64,000 bases of DNA, taken from Plumapathes pennacea (Eukaryota; Cnidaria; Anthozoa; Antipatharia; Myriopathidae). The stretch lies in assembly GCA_964036295.1 (NCBI GenBank), contig OZ038471.1:12356184-12420183 (forward strand), in the 5' to 3' direction. Positions 44,817 to 54,473 of the stretch are shown here, in pieces; the stretch's first letter is position 1; each line of letters opens with the position of its first letter. The translations under genes were made by a program, and so were the position numbers. Below the pieces are notes generated by a model. It was given only the letters and a program-made list of their open reading frames with translations, had not been told where the DNA came from and ran no database searches.

Positions 44817-44982
44817 TTAGGGATAGTGTCTGTCCTGTAAAGGGGACTATCTTCTGACCCTTCTAGGAGGGTGTCCCTCCTGGGAGGGTCACCCTCCTTC
44901 CATGTAAACAGGGCCTAACTTATTACTTATTCCTTTAATACTAAAGCTTCGTATTTTCAATTCTTCTTTTGTTTTTATATAG

Positions 44983-45111
44983 GGAATTGCGACTTTGACA
45001 GGAACTTATGTGGATTCAGCCAGGATTCAGACGATAAATTTGATTGGACCAGACAATCGGGATCTACATCAACTCCAAACACTGGACCAAGTGGTGACCA
45101 CACTGGGGGCG
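44983..45111 (+). CDS. Exon: MAM domain, first part
   Basis: Acceptor TTTGTTTTTATATAG, donor GGCG|GTAAGG, phase 1-1. [20 protein letters not shown] then [20 protein letters not shown] is the N-terminal MAM signature: CxFE/D...CG....DDxxFDWxxxxG....GPxxDHT. MAM domains mediate adhesion or oligomerisation of surface proteins. Confidence 0.92.
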
Positions 45112-46158
45112 GTAAGGAGGATATAATTCATTTTCTTTGTAATAGGGAGGGGAAAAGGAGGCCATTGGTTGTAATATTAAACAGTATATTGTCATATCTT
45201 ATTTTTTTACCGCACTGCACGCGCAGCTTAACTTAAATTGAGTTTGTGTGACAGAGGCGAGAGTCAGGGGAAAGCCTTGACAGATGCAATAAAGAAAATA
45301 CAACTTTACACCCTCCCCTATGGATAAGTTATTAATTTGTGTTTGTCTCTGGAGGCGTGCAATCTGGGCTGGCGTGGGTTTTCAGGGTCCTCTGTCTCAA
45401 CAGGATTTACATTGAATGTTTTGCTTTAGTGTTTTGTTAACAAATGATAATGGATTGTTTCTCCCCTTGTGAACTAAGTTTAGTCTGCTTTGGCGCGGCC
45501 GTAAAACATAAAGTGTATCAACACTAGGTTAATGACTTGTGAATATGTTGGTCGTCGCAATGTGCTGGCTCGGTAAAATATCACATAAAATATAATTTTG
45601 TATTTGGCGTTTAGTTTAGAATAAGGACACTTGAAGAAATTTAGTCTTAAACTGGGGTACTAAAATTAATTGTTTTAAACTGGAACATAGTTCAGTTGCA
45701 TTAGAGGCATCCCCTGCTCAAGGTTTTGTGTCGAGCACTCACTCCCCCGCCCCCACCCTAACATCCTCCTTCCATCAAGTCTGGGGGTGGGGGAAAGGGA
45801 GTTGACTTAATTATTATAATTGGTTTTAATGTGACGTCATGGTTGCCAAGCTGGATTGCTTTTTAACTTCTATTGTAAGTGATTGTAAAATAGCCACGAA
45901 CCTGTCTTCGTGTGTTCTGAATCTGCAGGAATTGGTTAGAAACCTATTAATTTGCCATGCCATCATAACTGAAAGTAATCCCAGTGGCCCGGCGATTTCG
46001 AAATCCCTTAAAAGACCCTCTTGGATTCTTGTAGAGGTCGCTTTGTTGTCGGGTAGAGGTCATATTTTGTGTATGTTTAGTTTAAAATGGACAGGGCATA
46101 GCAACTAATAAGAGCGTTATTAACACTAAATAAATGTCTTACTTTGATTAAATCTCAG
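45112..46158. other. MAM intron
   Basis: No repeat or gene recognised. Confidence 0.5.
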
Positions 46159-46397
46159 GGAGATACATGTACATCGAGACTTCTAGTCCACGTGTTAAAA
46201 ATGATAACGCCAAGCTGTCCATCATGATTGCGTTGAGTGGTCGCTCCTGTCTGTCTTTTTACTATCACATGTACGGAGATACCATGGGGTCACTCAAGGT
46301 CACAGTCGATGGAAACTCTATTTTTAGCAAGTCGGGTGACAAGGAAAACCAGTGGTTTTACTTCCAGGCTCTTCTCAGTGGCACTGGAAATAAGAAG
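46159..46397 (+). CDS. Exon: MAM domain, central part
   Basis: Acceptor GATTAAATCTCAG; enters in phase 1 to give RYMYIETSSPRVKNDNAKLS, then CLSFYYHMYGDTMGSLKVTV and ENQWFYFQALL. This is the YMYIE...CL.F.YHMYG...G.L.V core of MAM. The 3' border is less certain: a GTGCAT after AAG (46398) fits the phase-0 start of the next exon, but the expected W....v.l segment of MAM is then missing, so a small exon may be unseen. Confidence 0.85.
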
Positions 46398-46976
46398 GTG
46401 CATACAGTTGGTACAATATAGTGTCAAAAATCATGGAAGGTTCAAGAAAGGTAGCGAGTCTATTGTCGATTCTACTGGTTCTTCGTCACTAGCGCTGTTC
46501 GCCAGCATTGTTTGTGCTAAGATTACGAGGAAAAGGCGCCTCCAGTTACGTTTAATCCGTGCAATTGAACTGATTCGCAATTCGCCAGCTTATTGCACAT
46601 GAGCGGGACCTATTGCCAGAGCTCCTAGAAGTGTTTGGGTTCTTCCGAGGACACAGCTTAATTCGCAGATCAATTCGCGGCAAACTAAAAACAAAAAGAC
46701 AAAGAAATGTAAAATACTCTGTTTGTGTAAAATTTTCCGGCGCTTGCTTATTGGCCTATTTGTCGTGAGTATCAGGAAACCTTAGCTCGCTTGCTCTGGA
46801 AGTGTCATGGGCTTTTCTTTTGTTCTTTTTTATGTATATCCATGGAGATTACCCTTGGGAAATTTAGCTTGGGAAACTGCGGTTACACATACGGAAAGTG
46901 TTTCCCGTGGTAAAAGTGCCTAAACCCAAGGTAAAAGAGCTGTGTGTAACCATAGCTAATGTTTCGTCTTCCGCAG

Positions 46977-47055
46977 CTTGTTTTCGAGGGAATCAGAGGA
47001 CCCGGCGAGGCAGGGGATGCAGCAATTGACGATGTTAAATTCTTTGATTGCCGAG
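46977..47055 (+). CDS. Exon: MAM domain, last part
   Basis: Acceptor TTTCGTCTTCCGCAG, donor CGAG|GTAAGG. LVFEGIRGPGEAGDAAIDDV then KFFDCR is the C-terminal MAM signature (FEG.RG.G..GDAAIDD..F..C). Enters in phase 0, leaves in phase 1. Confidence 0.9.
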
Positions 47056-47369
47056 GTAAGGATCACTTAAAGTGTTTCAGTTTGTTCAAAAAAGAGAGGA
47101 GAGAAGAAGGGAGGGGGAGATGGAACTTCCCACCTTATGGACTCAACTCAATAAATTTCAGCTCAAAAATAACTGTCAATTTATGTAATTTTTTGTGTGC
47201 CAGTTATAAGTGCGCCGGTTCATCGAACGTTCTTCGCCACCTTTGGCACTCGCAAAACTCGCGCGGATAATTTACACGCCCCAGAGAACAGCACGGTAAA
47301 TTCTTCTTCAGCGCTTGTGCGGGGAGCAAGAAGAAGGCGAATGCAGCAACAGAGATTAGTTTAATTTAT

Positions 47370-48295
47370 TGATGGCAAATGGTTTGAACCCAGGAGTGTG
47401 AACAGTAGGTTGGTTGTGATCGTCCGGGCTAGGTAGTCTCCAGAAAGACTGTTGTCGTTGACTGTCGTTTTGACTGCCTGAGCGGGTCATCTTCAGAGTC
47501 AAGTGAAAGTGATTGTCAGATGGCGGTATTTATGTCTCTGGTTGTTGAAGTGATTGGTCCGTTTTGTTGGCTGATGGTTGGTTGAGTCGGCATGGTTGTG
47601 CTTCGTTATTGGTCAGCTGATGTTCTGTTGTCCTGTTGATTTGTCTATTGTTCGTTCGGTTGCGTTTGATGTCATCTATCAGTCGTTTGTAAAGTGACGG
47701 TAACTGTTGGCATCTTTTGAGTGGTTTCCGTTTTACGTTTGTGTACCAGCTTTGTAAGTCGTTGGTAGTAGTTGGTACTGTGGCTGCATTCAGCAGAGTC
47801 CCAGTTGATGTCGTGTTCAGTCTGTCGGTGGTGTTCAGAAATATGATTTCTGATGTCGCCGTTTCTGGTAGCTCGTTTGTGTTCAGTAAGTCTCGTGTTC
47901 AGGTTTCTGCCAGTTTCACCGATGTTGGTGGCTTCGCAGTCAGTACAAGATATTCTGTATATTGTTCCCTGTCTGTTGGTGGGTTCGTCTTTGTCCTTTA
48001 CGTTGTTCAGTAAGTCTCGTAGAGTTGTGATGGGTTTGTGGGCACCCTGATGTTGTAGGGTCGTAGAATACGTGCTATTGTCTCAAAGGTGCCTCTGATG
48101 TACGGTAGTGTGGCCAAGGTGGAGTTGTGTCATCAGTGGTTTCGTTGTCGGTGGTTTCGTTGGGTTTGGAGTTCCTGTAAATGTTGCGTTTGACAAAGTT
48201 TGTTAGTTTATTGAGTTTGTCACGCATGGTGACGGGAGGATAGGAACAGGACTTTCGTCCCAATTGATACCCATCTCCCTTGAGCACAAGCACTG
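47370..48295 (-). pseudogene. Penelope-like element, C-terminal GIY-YIG endonuclease and 3' end
   Basis: On the minus strand: KPITTLRDLLNNVKDKDEPT, NRQGTIYRISCTDCEATNIG and ETGRNLNTRLTEHKRATRNG. The IYRI...C...NIGETGR.L..R..EH pattern is the GIY-YIG nuclease of Penelope-like elements. Upstream (48293-48075) is RKSCSYPPVTMRDKLNKLTN. The reverse transcriptase itself is not in the window, so the copy is 5'-truncated. Its 3' end (CCAGAAAGACTGTTGTCGTT ... GGCAAATGGTTTGAAC) is repeated at 31965-32055 and 34053-34122. Confidence 0.75.
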
Positions 48296-48535
48296 AGGGT
48301 GGTCACTGCCAGAGTTTTGTTTACGTCCTCAGTGTTTTTTTGTTTTTTTTGTTGTTGTTTTTTTTACGTAGTCATCCGAGCCACGTGAAGATCTACCATT
48401 TGCTGGTGGAAACAAAGGCAGCATCTTCTCCTCAGTTATTTTAAGACCCTGAGAGCTGGTTCAGCCGGGGTTCGAAACCGCGACCTCCCGCACCGCAAAA
48501 CCGGCACTCAACCAACTGAGCCAACCGGGCGGCGA
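48296..48535 (-). mobile_element. tRNA-derived SINE, 3'-truncated
   Basis: The minus strand starts CGCCCGGTTGGCTCAGTTGG (box A) and has GGTTTCGAACCCCGG (box B), followed by the same body as 49363-49735 (CTTAAAATAACTGAGGAGAA, GTGGCTCGGATGACTACGTA) up to the border of the Penelope-like fragment. Confidence 0.8.
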
Positions 48536-48633
48536 AGATGAGAAATAGTCGCTGCCAAAAAAATGTGATTGAGTGCATCATAAATAGAATCCGGCCAAAA
48601 CAATTAACAGTTCACGGTTTGAAAACATTTCAG

Positions 48634-48717
48634 GCCCCGAAGGCTTCAAACTCAGAATGAAACAAATGCTCGACGCCTTGAGCATAAAAATTGGAAACAT
48701 TTCCACTACTCTTCAAA
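48634..48717 (+). CDS. Exon: 28-residue linker after the MAM domain
   Basis: AG at 48632-48633, donor CAAA|GTAAAT, phase 1-1, 84 bp. PEGFKLRMKQMLDALSIKIG then NISTTLQ: an amphipathic helical linker with one N-glycosylation sequon. I recognise no domain. It is accepted because its borders and phase fit exactly between the MAM and FN3 exons. Confidence 0.6.
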
Positions 48718-49282
48718 GTAAATAATTTAATGATTTGGAGTTCTTTTGTTGACAATCGGAAGAGTCAGAGTTTAGATCTATTGATATAATAGTCCATTTG
48801 TTGTTTACTGTATTCAACGCTGAGGCCTTCCTATGGAATTAGATCTGATTTCTCCATAACCACAGCCACGACCAATCGTAGTCATTTGTTGTTAGGTATT
48901 TCCTGAAGCCTTACCGTATACACCTGCTTTTGCGTGTGAAAACCCAATTAGAATTAGTTTGATTTGACTTTACCCTTGAATTGTATAAATTTAGTCGAGT
49001 AAAAGAGAAGATGCGATTGGAAGACACTGCCAAAATGAACGTTGTAGCTTTAATTTTTTGTGTTGTCCGTTTCAGTTGACAGCAGAAAAACAAGCGCCAT
49101 TTTGTTCAAACCAGACGTCGCCGGGAAGTTAACAGCGTAGGATGGAAAATGCGGAGTGTGACGTAACTTTTATGGAAAATGCAGTCTTACGTAACTGCTC
49201 GCGGCTGCAGCGGGCTTAAATTTGCAAATTCTTCTTTTTTATTTTTGCTCGCGCGGGGCGTGACCCCGGCGAGCTTAAAAAT
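48718..49282. other. Intron sequence
   Basis: The segment 49020-49140 (AAACAAGCGCCATTTTGTT) resembles 61340-61490, an unclassified repeat. Confidence 0.45.
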
Positions 49283-49362
49283 GGAGTTTTTTTTCCTTCT
49301 GGGTCGAGAATCAGCACACGGTGATTGGTTCACATGATTACGTGATATGCGATAACGTAAAC

Positions 49363-49699
49363 CGCCGCCCGGTTGGCTCAGTTGGTTGAGTGCCGGTCTT
49401 TCGTGCGGGAGGTCGCGGGTTCGAACCCCGGCCGGACCAGCACTCAGGGTCTTAAAATAACTGAAGAGAAGATGCTGCCTTTGTTTCCATCAGCAAATGG
49501 TAAGGTCTTCACTTGGCTCGGCTGACTACGTAAAACGGCGGTCCCGTCTCCCTATACTTCTATACTTGATTACAGGGGGACGTAAAAGAACCACTGAGGA
49601 CGTAAACAAATCTCTGGCAGTGGCCACCCTCAGTGCCCACAGTAATATGACGAAGCCAAATTGTTGCTGAAAAGCCCCTTGAGGGGAGCATCAATAAAA

Positions 49700-49735
<36 letters not shown>
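49363..49735 (+). mobile_element. tRNA-derived SINE, complete, with (TATG)n tail
   Basis: The head GCCGCCCGGTTGGCTCAGTT holds box A; GGGTTCGAACCCCGG is box B. The body of about 250 bp ends GGGGAGCATCAATAAAAATA followed by (TATG)8. Target sequence GTAA appears on both sides. It probably uses LINE machinery for movement (known for SINEs). Confidence 0.88.
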
Positions 49736-50694
49736 TTGACTTCGCCAAACAACTCGAGATGTGGCCAATGAATTGCTCGTTACTTGTGTGTAAAAGTTAA
49801 CTGCATCCTTCCAAACTCAACACCATTGGGCTCTGGGGAACATGCACGGATAAACTGGATTTTAGGGAACGATTTTGGCTTGCGTTCTTAAGTTCACCGC
49901 GGAAGCTTTGAAAATAGCCGTAAACAAATGTTTGATGGATACCGCTCGGGGATTGCAAATTTCTCTGTCGCCGCTAAATATTTAGTCCCGACGAAACTTT
50001 CTGTGGCGGCACGAAATACTTCTGGGAAGATAACAGGCCGAAAACGGAAACCAAAGCTACGATGACCTTTAGCCGCAAAACAGTGGCAATTTATGCTTTA
50101 CTCTGTACATGACATCTGTTGCCTCATAAAATTCTTCTCCTTATCGTATTTTGCCTGCTGAAATGTTTCTTTCATTCGATCATGTAGCCTTTGTTTCGCA
50201 ATGGTCATTGTATACCAGATATGAAAAATACACCGAAATAGTCCTGAGCATTGAGTTTGCAGTTCACAAATGACTGAACACACTGTGAACAAAACCGCAA
50301 TAATATTGTAAACAAGTATCGTGTTACATTCCTCGCTTGGTACAGAACACGAATACTCGAAAGCCTGATAGAAGAAACATATTCAGTTAATAAAAGAAAA
50401 CACAAAAGTATTGAAGCGAAGACTGGATTAATCGTGGCCTCTCGTTAGAAATAAGAGCCGTAGTCAAACTGTCAAAAATCGATTGTGCATAAAAAGATAT
50501 ATCACGCATTATCAAAATGCAGGGTCGCTCAACCTTTAAGAAGCAAGTGTATGAGTGTTGTAATGATATTTATAGTTTAATCAGGTTTCATTTGAGCAAG
50601 GTGTCAACAGCCAAGTTCTCTATAACTGTGTTTTTTCTGGTGAGAAACTGGAAGTCTCTCTTGGGAGTTCCACTCTTGTCCCTACTTTCCATTT

Positions 50695-52192
50695 TCCCCG
50701 AACGAAGTGAGGGAAATATTTACGACGCTAATGCAGCATAGTCGGCTCATTTGAAGACTCCAAGCGCGTCGCCATCTCGAAATCTAATGTTCGTGTGTTT
50801 GTGTGTTTGTGTGTTTGTGTGTGCGATGCGACCTTTTTAGGCCAGGTGCCTAAGGCAATGTCCAAATAAGGCAATGACGTAATCATTATCGACTAGCCAC
50901 CGCCATGTTTTTAAGAAAGATTTAAACGAAGCAACAATTGTACGTAACTGCGTTCACGAAAATGAATTTGAAAGCTAGAAAACTTGAAACAGAACGGTCT
51001 CGCGAAGCTCGTCTTCAAAAGAGAAGCGAACAGGCACTTCAAGAGCAAAAGCGGACCGAAGAGAAGACTCCGCAAAGACAACAGCGCATGAATGCCGACC
51101 AAAAGCGACATGAACAGAAGCGGGCAACACAGACAACTCCGCAAAAAGAACAGCGCTTGAAAGCGAATCGGGACCTTCAGGAGAAAAAGCGGGCCGAAGA
51201 GAAGACTCCGCAAAGACAACAGCGCATGAATGCCGACCAAAAGCGACATGAACAGAAGCGGGTAACACAGACAACTCCGCAAAGGGAACAGCGCTTGAAA
51301 GCAAATCGGGAGCTTCAGACGCCGTTTTGTGTTAAACTCAGATACTTATTTAGAAAGGACAAGCAACAAAGGTTAGTCAGTGGAAACCGAACAATCACCG
51401 TGACAAATATATTGTATCCCGTATAGCTTGTAACTTGATCACTTCAAGAATGTATTAAAATCTGTATGCTGATCATTTTCCCTCGAAGTATTGTTTTACT
51501 ACGCTTCTGTCGCCAGTTTCGGCTACCGTATTCGCTCAGAGCAAATCGGAACTTGGAGTCTTGAATGATTTAGTCAGATGTCTTATTTTTCTGTAATCTG
51601 ACACGCGGTGATTGCAGCGAGAATCGTTCACAAGCCCTTAGAAGTATTACTGGGTCTGAAGCCCGTGTATAATTTGAAGTAAACTGTTCAAGTTTTGCTT
51701 TGATTCTGGGAGAAATCTTGCTGTTTTGAGTGGGTTCACATACAAAACAATTCGAGCCTATTAAATATGCACGTCTGAATCTGGTGCATGCAGTCCAGAG
51801 TAAAAACAAATCGCACAGGAAGCCTATTTAATTGTACTGCCTATGAATTCAAAATTGGAAAATCAGTGTTCCTTTTTCCCCGTACTACGACGGCCGACCA
51901 ACTTCAAACTTTGAGTATTAAATTTTGAGAACGTGCTTGGCAGACTGCATGAATTAATTTGGCGTGCCGACCGTGGGAAATACGTACTTCGTCACGCAAT
52001 CGATTCTTTTTTCAACGCAAAAGTATAACACACACCATTCTTTTTCTCCTTCCTTTGCGTGTAGCACTTGACTTCGAAGAAAAGATCGAATCAACATTTC
52101 GGTAAAACAAAGGCTACTCTTGTTGGGAGTTACCAAAGTAAAAGTCCCATCAATGGCAGAGTGAGGGGGTATCTGCGATTATCGTATTTCTA
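50695..52192 (+). mobile_element. Helitron copy 2 with a captured or relic coding segment
   Basis: Starts TCCCCGAACGAAGTGAGGGA and ends CTGCGATTATCGTATTTCTA followed by GTAG. Same ends as 40118-41850, opposite orientation. It carries the ORF at 50938-51426. About 120 bp at 51905-52025 is shared with the 5' end of the LINE (43935-44055). Confidence 0.85.
50938..51426 (+). pseudogene. Helitron-type N-terminal repeat protein fragment
   Basis: 163 codons from an in-frame start (first ATG MNLKARKLETERSREARL near 50961). The core is a 46-residue tandem repeat (TPQRQQRMNADQKRHEQKRA then TQTTPQ.EQRLKANR) present nearly twice, with a 138-bp DNA period. R/Q/E-rich TPxQRxxRLxxxR repeats are common in the N-terminal part of animal Helitron proteins. 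After LQTPF the sequence is unrelated and the frame ends. No Rep or helicase motifs. Confidence 0.6.
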
Positions 52193-52254
52193 GTAGTATA
52201 TTCTGGTCTCGACGCAACTCACGCCGCGAGCTCACTGGCAACGCCAGTCTAGTT

Positions 52255-52838
52255 TTTTTTTTTTTTTTTTTTTTTTCCGTTTTATTTTCTGGGTCGAGAA
52301 CCAGCACACGGTGATTGCTTCACATTGTCACATGACATTCGATGACGTAAATTGACTTCGCGAGCAACTTGAGATGTGGGCTATTGAATTGTTCGTTACT
52401 TGTGTATAAAAGTTAACTGCATCCCATTCAAACTTAACACATTTTGGCAGCTCTGTGGAACATGCACGGATAAACTGGATTTTAGGGAATGATTTTGGCT
52501 TGCGTTCCTACGTTCACCGCGGGAATTTGATGGATTCGACTATTTTGATGGATACCGCTACGGGATTGCAAATAACTCTGTCGCCGCTAATTATTTAGTT
52601 CCGACGAAACTTTCTGTGGCGACACGAAATACTTCAGGGAAGATACCAGGCCGAAAACGGAAACCAAAACTACGATGAGCTTTAGCCGTAAAACAATGGC
52701 CATTTATGCTTTACAATGTACATGACATCTGTTGTCTCATAAAATGCTTCTGCTTATCGTACATTGCCTGTTGAAATGTTTCTTCCATTGGATCATGTAG
52801 CCTTTGTTTCGCAATGGTCAATGTATACTAGAAATGAA
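52255..52838 (-). repeat. 1.1-kb interspersed repeat, copy 4 (head missing)
   Basis: T tract at 52255-52277 followed by CTGGGTCGAGAACCAGCACA and the reversed body up to TTCGCAATGGTCAATGTATA. Confidence 0.85.
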
Positions 52839-52844
52839 TTAGAC

Positions 52845-53505
52845 TGGCCTTGCCAGTGAGCTCGCGGCGTCGAGTTGGGTCGAGACCAGAATATAAAACG
52901 GAAAGTAGGGGACAAGAACGGAACTCCCAAGAGAGACTTCCAATTTCTCACCATAAAAATATCCCACAGTATAGAGAACTTGGCTTTTGACACCTTGCTC
53001 TTTTGACACCTTGATTAAACTAAAAATTATTATTACAACACTCCTACACTTGCTTCTTAAAGGTTGAGCGACCCTGCATCTTGAGAATGCGTGACATATC
53101 TTTTTATGCACAATCGATTATGACAGTTTGACCTTGACTCTTATTTCTAATAAGAGGCCACGATTAATCCAGCCTTCGCTTCACTACTTATGTGTTTTCT
53201 TTTATTAACTCAATACGTTTCTTCTATCAGGCTTTCGAGTATTCGTGCTCTGTAACAAATATTAAATTGAAAGCGAGGAATGTCACACGAGAGATGTTTA
53301 CAATATTATTGCGCTTTTGTTCAGTGTGTTCAGTCCATTTGTGACTGCAAACTCAATCCTCATAATTATTTCGGTGTATTTTTCATTTCTGGTATTTAAT
53401 GAACATTGCGAAACAAAGGCTACATGATCGAGTGAAAGAAACACTTCAACAGGCAATGTACGATACGCAGAAGAATTTTATGAGGCAGCAGATGTCACGT
53501 ACTTA
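52845..53505 (+). repeat. 1.1-kb interspersed repeat, copy 5 (tail missing)
   Basis: Begins TAGACTGGCCTTGCCAGTGA and stops after AGGCAGCAGATGTCACGTAC. Placed head to head with copy 4. Confidence 0.85.
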
Positions 53506-54050
53506 AGATGTCGGGTATTCCCCAGTCAATCCCATTACAAAATGACAACACAGTTCCTCCACAAAACATGTCAGCTTGAAAATTCACTCAACAAGGTTGC
53601 CAGGTTGTATAGCAAGCGTCACACAAGTACTGTCACGTGCATCGGAAAGCAATGAAAACTGGGTTGTTGCAAACGAAGAATATTCCTACGGGGCCTTCGA
53701 TAATTGTTTTCTTTCAATTATTATAATACACTTTTTCGTGAATATCTGTTTGACCGAAATTAGAAGAAAAGAGGGCAAGAAAAATAAAGGGAGCTCTTGG
53801 ATCCGTCATGTGCAAAAACTGACTCGGCTATAATATCTTTTGCATATAAACGCACGACAAAAGTTCCTCTCCCGGGACCCCGCGTGTCTCTATTCATTGT
53901 ACTAATGACGTCACAAGCGCACTGGCCACGGGCCTGTCTTGTTTTATATAGGAAAGGAAGTGGTATAGTTGTTAAAAGAAAAGGCTGACTTCAAAGTCAA
54001 CAAAAATGCGCTGTCGATATAATATCTAATGTATTTTCCTCTGTCACTAG
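53506..54050. other. Intron, distal part homologous to 16510-16624
   Basis: From about 53936 (TGTTTTATATAGGAAAGGAA) it matches the intron before the first FN3a exon. Confidence 0.65.
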
Positions 54051-54323
54051 TCAGCCTGAAGGTCGAGAAGACCACACCTAGGGAGGCAGTGCTGTCTGTG
54101 ATAAAACCTAAGAATTCTCATTGGGCAGCCTACATCATCTCACTCGTCAACTGCAGAACCACGAAGACGCTTGAGTATCGCTTTATTGCACAGTCGGGAG
54201 ACACCACCAAAAGTACCCTACCTCGTCTTGATCCTGGTAAGTCGTACAGTGTTCATGTCAGACCGCTGAGCGGTTTCGAGGAACCTGAGAAATGGAACGA
54301 TAAAGCTTCACTCGAGACACCTG
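54051..54323 (+). CDS. Exon: fibronectin type III domain (FN3a, copy 2)
   Basis: Acceptor TTTTCCTCTGTCACTAG, donor CACCTG|GTGAGC, phase 1-1, 273 bp. SLKVEKTTPREAVLSVIKPK, then HWAAYIISLVNCRTTKTLEY, then LPRLDPGKSYSVHVRPLSGF and EKWNDKASLETP. Same plan as 16625-16906, three codons shorter; introns on both sides are homologous. Extracellular FN3 module. Confidence 0.87.
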
Positions 54324-54473
54324 GTGAGCACGTGATTTTTCTGTCGATCAATTTACCCCAGAGTATCCTCTGGGGTACAGTTCAGATAGTTACACCTGTT
54401 AGCAGTAGGAGTTGTACCATATTAACATCCTTTTTGTTTTGTCAATCGCCGTCTCGTTCATTCTCAAATTGAT

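Larger units (their letters stand above)
36702..44918. mobile_element. TIR element (TTAGGCCCTGTTTACATGG) split by nested insertions
   Basis: The left end TTAGGCCCTGTTTACATGGA at 36702 and its complement ending at 44918 are terminal inverted repeats that continue for about 60 bp (GGGAGGGTGACCCTCC...GGGACACCCT). About 195 bp of the element lie on the left and 100 bp on the right; everything between is a LINE, a Helitron and another MITE. It sits in the intron between the Ig and MAM exons. Confidence 0.85.
49283..52254 (-). repeat. 1.1-kb interspersed repeat, copy 3, split by a SINE and a Helitron
   Basis: Reverse copy: distal end 49283-49362, body 49736-50694, head 52193-52254. The interruptions are the SINE (49363-49735) and the Helitron (50695-52192). 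Joining the flanks reproduces the uninterrupted sequence seen in the other copies (CCATTT|TATATTCTGG). Confidence 0.88.

Noticed and set aside
47717..48050. Plus-strand ORFs in the Penelope-like region
   Set aside because: Shadows of the minus-strand GIY-YIG frame, which has recognisable motifs.
49363..49437. Functional tRNA gene
   Set aside because: Box A and box B are good, but the acceptor stem does not pair properly and a SINE body with a (TATG)n tail follows.
50911..51304. Minus-strand ORFs rich in Leu and Ser
   Set aside because: Antisense shadows of the R/Q/E-rich repeat ORF at 50938-51426.
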